From Leifsonia williamsii (GTDB lineage: Bacteria; Actinomycetota; Actinomycetes; Actinomycetales; Microbacteriaceae): DNA of 64,000 nt. Below are positions 59,504 to 64,000 of this stretch, in pieces. The stretch covers positions 2,232,001-2,296,000 of the forward strand of contig NZ_JAROCF010000001.1 of the NCBI RefSeq assembly GCF_030433685.1, read 5' to 3'. The notes under the pieces were generated by a model. It made no database searches. It was not told where the DNA came from and worked only from the letters and a program-made list of their open reading frames with translations. Positions within the stretch are counted from its first letter, which is position 1, and each line of letters starts with the position of its first letter. The translations under genes and the position numbers were made by a program.

Positions 59504-60442
59504 TCACTTCCCGTCCAGCGCCAGCAGCCCGCTCGACGCCAGGAGCGCGGCGATCTCGCTGTGGCCGTCCTGGTTCGGGTGGAGGTGGTCGTCGGCCAGC
59601 AGCGCCGCGTCGCCGGTGCCGTCGGGCCCGTTGAACGACGGGACGAGATCCACGCACGTCGCGCCCACGGCGGCCGCCTCCTCGCAGGTGGCGGCGTTCC
59701 AGGACGAGACCGCGTAGCCGACGACGTCCAGCGCGGCTGCGGCCGTGGCGGCGTCGGCCTCCTCCACCGCGGGGTAGCCGATCGCGATGTTGTAGTGGGT
59801 GAGCACTCCGAGGGCGGCGTCGGGGTTGAGGTCCCGCACCTGCCGCAGCACCGAGGCCAGGCCCGTGCGGCTCCGGGCGAGCTGCGCGTCGACGCATGTG
59901 CGGGCGGTCGCCGCCGCGATGGCGACCGCCTCCTGGGGGGTGGTGAAGGTGTCGGCCGGCGGAGGGCAGCCGTCCATCTCCGTGTAGAAGGGAGGCAGCT
60001 CCTGGTCTCCCAGCGAGACCAGGAGCACGTCGGCCTTCTCGATCGCGTCGGTGAGCCCGGCCGGGGCGAAGCCGAGCACCGACGCCATCCCGGTCGCCGA
60101 CGCGCCCGCCTTCTCGGAGTAGTTCTCGACCAGGACCGGGCGGCCGGTCACGTCGGTGATGCTCTGCGCGTACAGGTCGGCGAAGCCGGTGCACCGGTCG
60201 CACAGCTCGGGCGCGTTGTACGGCAGGTCGTCGCCGATCACGGCGAGCCGGAGCGGTGTGCCGGTGGGCGCCGTCGTGCCGTCGGGCGCGGGGGTTCCGA
60301 GGGTGCAGGCGGCGAGCAGTCCCGCCGTCCCGGCGGCCGCTGCCGCTGCGAGCATGGCCCTCCCCACCAGCCGAGCGATGGGTGTCGCTGCTGTGCGTCC
60401 GGTGTCACGACGCCGGACCTCTGGCGATGGTGAAGTGGGCAT
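59504..60442 (-). CDS. SGNH-like lipoprotein lacking the catalytic serine
   Basis: A 312-residue lipoprotein (lipobox LAAC, Cys46) with an SGNH-hydrolase fold. Block I reads AVIGDDLPY (Asp72 where GDSL enzymes have Ser), block III reads VSLGDQEL instead of GGND, but block V DDHLHPNQDGH keeps the Asp-x-x-His pair. It contains six Cys in the mature part (CDRC near 80, others at about 158, 182, 255, 264) that could form disulfides. Loss of Ser and Asn implies a binding rather than an esterase role, unless chemistry is altered. Compare with the intact enzyme at 30193. Confidence 0.75.
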   Translation of the reverse strand: MPTSPSPEVRRRDTGRTAATPIARLVGRAMLAAAAAAGTAGLLAACTLGTPAPDGTTAPTGTPLRLAVIGDDLPYNAPELCDRCTGFADLYAQSITDVTGRPVLVENYSEKAGASATGMASVLGFAPAGLTDAIEKADVLLVSLGDQELPPFYTEMDGCPPPADTFTTPQEAVAIAAATARTCVDAQLARSRTGLASVLRQVRDLNPDAALGVLTHYNIAIGYPAVEEADAATAAAALDVVGYAVSSWNAATCEEAAAVGATCVDLVPSFNGPDGTGDAALLADDHLHPNQDGHSEIAALLASSGLLALDGK

Positions 60443-60535
60443 GTCGCATCCCGGTCCGTCGACCGGATGGTACCGCCGCCTGCCACCGGGTGGCTACGGT
60501 GGGCCTGCGCGCCGGCGCGGGGACGGCCCCGGTGC

Positions 60536-61456
60536 TCAGCCGATCCCGGCGACGACGAGGTCGACGTAGGCGCGGAGGGTGGAGGCGTCCGGTGCGTTGC
60601 CCGGGTTGACCTCCGTGAGGACGATGCCGGCGAAGCGGTCGCTCGCAGCGAACGTGCGGAGCGCGACCTCGACCTCCGGGATCGCCAGGCCCCAGGGCGG
60701 GGCGTCGGGGTTGGGCATGTTGGCGAGCGGGAGGTGCGCGTGGCCGAGCACGTCCACGTCGAAGTGGACGACGAAGCGGTCGCCGGCGGACTCGATGGCG
60801 GCCAGCGCGGAGCGGGCGGCGGCTTCCGGGTCGTCGTGGATCCGCGCGGCGGAGAACCGCGGGATGCCCAGGTCGGAGAGCCTTCCGCGTTCGAGATCGT
60901 CGCCCTCGTCGGGCAGGGCGTCGCCGAACGACACGACCTCGGCCGAGCGGAGGAGGGGAGGGGCGCCTCCGACGCCCGCCAGCACCGGGTCGCTCTCGGG
61001 CAGGGCCAGCATGTGGGCGACGCCCATGGCATCCATGTTGCCGTAGTCGACCGTGCCGGGCGTGTGGAGGTCGGGGCCGCCGTCCACGTACAGCAGCGCC
61101 GCGGGGAGGCCGGCTCGGCGGAACCCGGCGACGACGCCGACCGTGATCGTGCAGTCGCCGCCGATCACGAGCGGGAGGGCACCGGTGGCGAGGAGGTTGG
61201 CCACCGCCTCCGCCACATCGCCGGCGACCCGCGCCGCCTCGGCGATGTTCTGCCGGTCGAGGTGGTCCGGGTCGGGGCGGCGGCGGAAGCCGGGCACGTC
61301 GCCGGCGTCGGACACGGTGTGCCCGCGCTCGCGCAGCCGGTCGGCGAGGCCCGCGGCGCGGATGGCGGCGGGCGCGAGGTCCATGCCGGGCGTGTGCCCG
61401 CCCGCGCTCGACGGGACGCCGAGGAGCGTCCAAGGGGCGGACGTCCGGGTGGTCAT
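60536..61456 (-). CDS. Arginase/agmatinase family protein with altered metal site
   Basis: A 306-residue ureohydrolase-fold protein. Arginases use GGDH, DAHxD and SxDxDxxDP. Here the first is VIGGDCTIT near residue 98 (His to Cys, seen in several actinobacterial relatives), the second is VDGGPDLHTP near 124 (His to Gly) and the third is HFDVDVLGHAHLP near 232 (last Asp missing). Some ligands remain (Asp124-type, Asp232, Asp234). Real substrate could be a guanidino compound or formiminoglutamate, or the enzyme may use one metal. No arginine catabolic genes are adjacent. Confidence 0.8.
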   Translation of the reverse strand: MTTRTSAPWTLLGVPSSAGGHTPGMDLAPAAIRAAGLADRLRERGHTVSDAGDVPGFRRRPDPDHLDRQNIAEAARVAGDVAEAVANLLATGALPLVIGGDCTITVGVVAGFRRAGLPAALLYVDGGPDLHTPGTVDYGNMDAMGVAHMLALPESDPVLAGVGGAPPLLRSAEVVSFGDALPDEGDDLERGRLSDLGIPRFSAARIHDDPEAAARSALAAIESAGDRFVVHFDVDVLGHAHLPLANMPNPDAPPWGLAIPEVEVALRTFAASDRFAGIVLTEVNPGNAPDASTLRAYVDLVVAGIG

Positions 61457-61496
61457 ACCCAGGAGGTCATGTGTCCTAGGTCAGGCGGTCGGGTGG

Positions 61497-62366
61497 TCAG
61501 GCGCCGGAGGTCGTGCGCCGATCGGGCGCGACCGCGACGCCCTCGAGGCCGGCGCGGTCGACGCGGCGGTGGAAGCGCATGCCCGCGAGCCCGCCGAGGA
61601 TGGCGCCAACGAGGCTCACGATGGCGACCGCGACGGCCGTGATGATGCCGGTGAGCGTCACGTCGCCCTCGGCGAGCGGGATGCGCGGGAAGCTGTTCAG
61701 GTTGCCGAGGATGTCGTACTGGCTGCCGAGCACGAGGCTCAGCACGGCGACGACGACCGCGATGATGACGGCCCAGAGCCACACGGCGAGGCCCTGCTTC
61801 GCGCCGTCGAACCGCGCCATCCGGCCGGCGACGTAGCCGCCGCAGAAGTACGCCACGAACAGGATCACGATCACCGCGATGGCGCCGACGAACCCGATGG
61901 TGGAGGCGTTGCGGTTCGCCTCGCTCACCGCCTCGTCGGTGCTGCCGGTGGCGCCGAGCCCGACGGCGGCGCCCGCGGCGGCGACGATGGCGGTGAGGAC
62001 CACGGCCATGCCGGTCGCGGTCAGCCAGCCGAAGAAGGCCGAGCCGAACTTCATGCCGCCGAACTCGCTCCGCTCGCGCGCGACGACGTCCTCGCGGAGC
62101 GCGCGGCCGGAGGTGACGGGGGCGACGGTGGTGGCGTCGTCGGCGGCGACAGGGCGGTCGCCGACTGTGCGGGGCGTCTCGGTGACAGGACGGGTCTCGG
62201 TGACGGGACGGGTCTGGTCGACGGGGCGGGTCTGGTCGACGGGGCGGGTCTCGGTGACGGGGCGCCGGTCGTCGACGGTCCGCCCGTCTCCCACGGTCCG
62301 CTCATCTCCGACCGGCCGCTGCTGCTCCGGGATGCGCCGGTCGTCTGCGGGGATGCGATCGCTCAT
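61497..62366 (-). CDS. Membrane protein with repeated N-terminal tail, 289 residues
   Basis: The N-terminal 100 residues are hydrophilic and include five hexapeptide repeats (RPVTET/RPVDQT); then four helices (about 112-140, 155-178, 190-212, 235-262) with the glycine-rich FCGGYVAGRMARFDGAKQGLAVW, a motif seen in TIGR04086/DUF-type membrane proteins with GGY-AGR loops. No firm family. Start ATG 62366 behind GAGG. Function unknown. Confidence 0.75.
   Translation of the reverse strand: MSDRIPADDRRIPEQQRPVGDERTVGDGRTVDDRRPVTETRPVDQTRPVDQTRPVTETRPVTETPRTVGDRPVAADDATTVAPVTSGRALREDVVARERSEFGGMKFGSAFFGWLTATGMAVVLTAIVAAAGAAVGLGATGSTDEAVSEANRNASTIGFVGAIAVIVILFVAYFCGGYVAGRMARFDGAKQGLAVWLWAVIIAVVVAVLSLVLGSQYDILGNLNSFPRIPLAEGDVTLTGIITAVAVAIVSLVGAILGGLAGMRFHRRVDRAGLEGVAVAPDRRTTSGA
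62176..62265. repeat. Five 18-bp tandem repeats within a coding region
   Basis: Units start at 62176, 62194, 62212, 62230 and 62248; each is GTCT-(CGGTGAC or GGTCGAC)-GGG-CGG-like and encodes a hexapeptide on the minus strand. The order by unit is variant A, A, B, B, A. In-frame copy-number change would be tolerated. Confidence 0.85.
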
Positions 62367-62499
62367 GGTCGTGCCTCTTCCCGTTCGCCCGCTCGTGGCG
62401 GGGTGGTCATCGGTCTGCGCGCAGCGTAGACGGATGCCGGAGGGGGATCGAGGAGGTGGACGGGGGCGGCATCCGGGGGTACGAACCGCGGCGCGAGCC

Positions 62500-63099
62500 C
62501 TACGCCACCTCGTGCGGCATCGGCCCGTCGTCCAGCAGGAAGTCGAGCACCGCCGCCGTGTCGGTGCGCAGCTCCGCGCCGTGGCCGAGCCGCCAGGGCG
62601 CGTCGATCGGCGCGAGCGTCCGGCCGGCGACGGCGGCGCGCACGCTGACCGGGGCGCGGGTGAGCGCGTAGAGCGCGATGCTGCCGGCGACCATCGGGTC
62701 GAGGGCGGGCACCGGGCCGAGGGAGTGGCAGCGGGCCTCGGTGCGGACGACCTCCACCAGCTCCGCGATGCCGTTCGGGCCGCCCCCGGCCCGGCGCGCC
62801 GCAGCGACTGCTGACAGCCGGACGAGCGTCGCGTCGACATCGGGCGACGCTCCCGCGACGCCATCGGCGACTCCCACCCGCCGGGCGAGCCGCTGCATCC
62901 GCGTCGCCTCCAGCCGGTCGGCGAGAACCGCGAGCAGCGCCGCGTCCGAGGTGGTGAGCGTACCGGTGGAGGGGCCCGTCGCGCGTGCGACGAGCCCCTC
63001 CAGCCGGCCGGCCGTCAGCGCCCGCCAGTCGTTGCTCACGCCGGACTCGTCCACGGGTGGACGCTGGCTGAGCGGGAGGTAGCGGGAGAAGTCGGCCAT
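62500..63099 (-). CDS. Hypothetical protein, 199 residues
   Basis: A soluble, mostly helical, Arg/Ala-rich protein without a recognised domain. Features: LPLSQRPPVDESGVSNDWRAL start, repeated short helices and a C-terminal acidic DFLLDDGPMP. TAGGCT lies ten bases before the ATG, so a short or absent leader is likely. Flanked by the repeat-tail membrane protein and the sugar permease; no operon evidence. Confidence 0.65.
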   Translation of the reverse strand: MADFSRYLPLSQRPPVDESGVSNDWRALTAGRLEGLVARATGPSTGTLTTSDAALLAVLADRLEATRMQRLARRVGVADGVAGASPDVDATLVRLSAVAAARRAGGGPNGIAELVEVVRTEARCHSLGPVPALDPMVAGSIALYALTRAPVSVRAAVAGRTLAPIDAPWRLGHGAELRTDTAAVLDFLLDDGPMPHEVA

Positions 63100-63135
63100 A
63101 TCGGGTGCGAGCCTACGGTGTCCGGGGCTGTGGCG

Positions 63136-64000
63136 TCAGCGGCCGCCCGAGCGGCGCTTGTTGTAGACGTCGAACGCCACCGCGAGCAGGAGCACGAAGC
63201 CCTTGACAGCCTGCTGCCACTCGATGCCGATGCCCATGATCGACATGCCGTTGTTGAGCACGCCGATGATGAGGCCACCGATGATCGCGCCGCCGATGGT
63301 GCCGACGCCGCCCTGCACCGCCGCGCCGCCGATGAACGCCGCCGAGATCGCCTCCAGCTCGAAGCCGTCTCCGGCCTTCGGGCCCGCCAGGTTGAGCCGC
63401 GCGGTGAACACCAGGCCGGCCAGCGCCGCGAGGAAGCCCATGTTGACGAACAGCCAGAAGGTCACGTTGCGCGTCTTGATGCCCGACAGCTCGGCCGCGT
63501 GGAGGTTGCCGCCGATCGCGTAGACATGGCGGCCGAACACCGAGCGGTTCATGATGATGCCGTAGATCAGCACCAGCACGGCGAGCACGATCAGGGTCAC
63601 CGGGATGCCCTTGAAGCTGGCGAGCGCGTAGGCGAACAGCGCGATGCCGGCCGAGACCAGCACGAGCTTGGTCACGAACCAGGCCAGCGGCTCCACGTCC
63701 TGGTTGTAGCTCTGCCGGCCGCGGCGCACGCGCACCTGCTGCACGACGAACGCGACGATGGCGAGCACGCCGACGCCGAGCGACAGCGGGTCGAGGTCCA
63801 TGTCGCCGAACAGGTCGGTGAGGAAGCCGTTGCCGAGCGCGCGGTACTCCGACGGGAAGGAGCCGATGTTGGCGTTGCCGAGCACGACGAGAGCGAGGCC
63901 GCGGAAGATCAGCATGCCCGCCAATGTCACGATGAACGCGGGTATGCCGACGTACGCGATCCAGAAGCCCTGCCAGGCTCCCACGACGGCGCCGACCGCC
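63136..64000 (-). CDS. Sugar ABC transporter permease (XylH/MmsB type), partial
   Basis: The C-terminal 287 residues of a ribose/xylose-type permease; the frame is open to the right edge, so the start is outside. AFIVTLAGMLIFRGLALV near the left of the visible part, GRHVYAIGGNLHAAELSGIKTRN in the cytoplasmic EAA-like loop and AISAAFIGGAAVQGGVGTIGGAIIGGLIIGVLNNGMS are characteristic of BPD_transp_2 permeases. The longer spacing with an inserted cytoplasmic segment (VRVRRGRQSYNQD) fits XylH/GguB. The ATPase and binding protein genes are expected just beyond the window. Confidence 0.92.
   Translation of the reverse strand, partial: AVGAVVGAWQGFWIAYVGIPAFIVTLAGMLIFRGLALVVLGNANIGSFPSEYRALGNGFLTDLFGDMDLDPLSLGVGVLAIVAFVVQQVRVRRGRQSYNQDVEPLAWFVTKLVLVSAGIALFAYALASFKGIPVTLIVLAVLVLIYGIIMNRSVFGRHVYAIGGNLHAAELSGIKTRNVTFWLFVNMGFLAALAGLVFTARLNLAGPKAGDGFELEAISAAFIGGAAVQGGVGTIGGAIIGGLIIGVLNNGMSIMGIGIEWQQAVKGFVLLLAVAFDVYNKRRSGGR

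Overview
The window is about 70% G+C with strong G/C preference at third codon positions, frequent GTG starts and densely packed genes with 1- or 4-base overlaps. Gene content (ClpS next to DUF2017, HisN, OtsA/OtsB, a long-form SerA, ilvDBNC to leuB-ilvE-gltX order, CWB2-repeat lysozyme) points to an actinobacterium, most likely Microbacteriaceae (Leifsonia-like). The family assignment is an inference from gene order and protein style, not from a search. No stretch longer than about 300 bases lacks a gene.

Layout. 1-9.9 kb: the end of a cell-anchored PhoA-type alkaline phosphatase, an alpha/beta hydrolase and adenine/adenosine deaminase, a DUF2809 protein, a NatAB-like ABC exporter with a quinone oxidoreductase, a two-component system and histidinol-phosphatase. 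10.0-11.2 kb: tRNA-Lys(CTT) followed by a MntA/HepT toxin-antitoxin pair whose toxin gene carries an early TAG. 11.3-14.3 kb: a GH25/CWB2 lysozyme and an AI-2E family transporter. 14.3-16.9 kb: an ECF42 sigma factor with its DGPF (YCII) partner and a dehydrogenase. 17-24.3 kb: a baeRF protein, a GH15-ClpS-DUF2017 operon, a glucose-6-phosphate dehydrogenase paralogue and a permease. 24.3-30.1 kb: a TetR-controlled operon of an MMPL transporter fused to a dead ABC ATPase-like domain plus a YhgE/Pip protein. 30.2-34.4 kb: GDSL lipoprotein, sugar isomerase, trehalose synthesis (otsA, otsB). 34.5-52.5 kb: branched-chain amino acid biosynthesis (ilvD, ilvB, ilvN, ilvC, leuB, ilvE), serA and gltX, interrupted by cutC/DoxX, a second ECF42/DGPF pair and a TetR/MFS pair. 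52.5-64 kb: TrxR-like oxidoreductase, tRNA-Gln(CTG) with two small orphan ORFs, CaiB CoA-transferase plus glutaryl-CoA dehydrogenase, DedA, isochorismatase-like hydrolase, an SGNH-like lipoprotein without the usual serine, an arginase-family protein, and a partial sugar ABC permease at the right edge.

Regulatory themes. At least a dozen genes have a TAnnnT hexamer 6-7 bases before the start codon, the arrangement expected for leaderless mRNAs. Both ECF42/DGPF modules, 26 kb apart and on opposite strands, carry the same TGTCGA-N17-CGT promoter motif. Two TetR loci have clear palindromic operators. Several genes have short tandem duplications at or just past their stop codons. The most distinctive items are the MMPL/pseudo-ABC fusion, the duplicated ECF42 modules, the interrupted hepT, the abrupt codon-usage switch inside ilvD and the missing canonical start codon of otsA.
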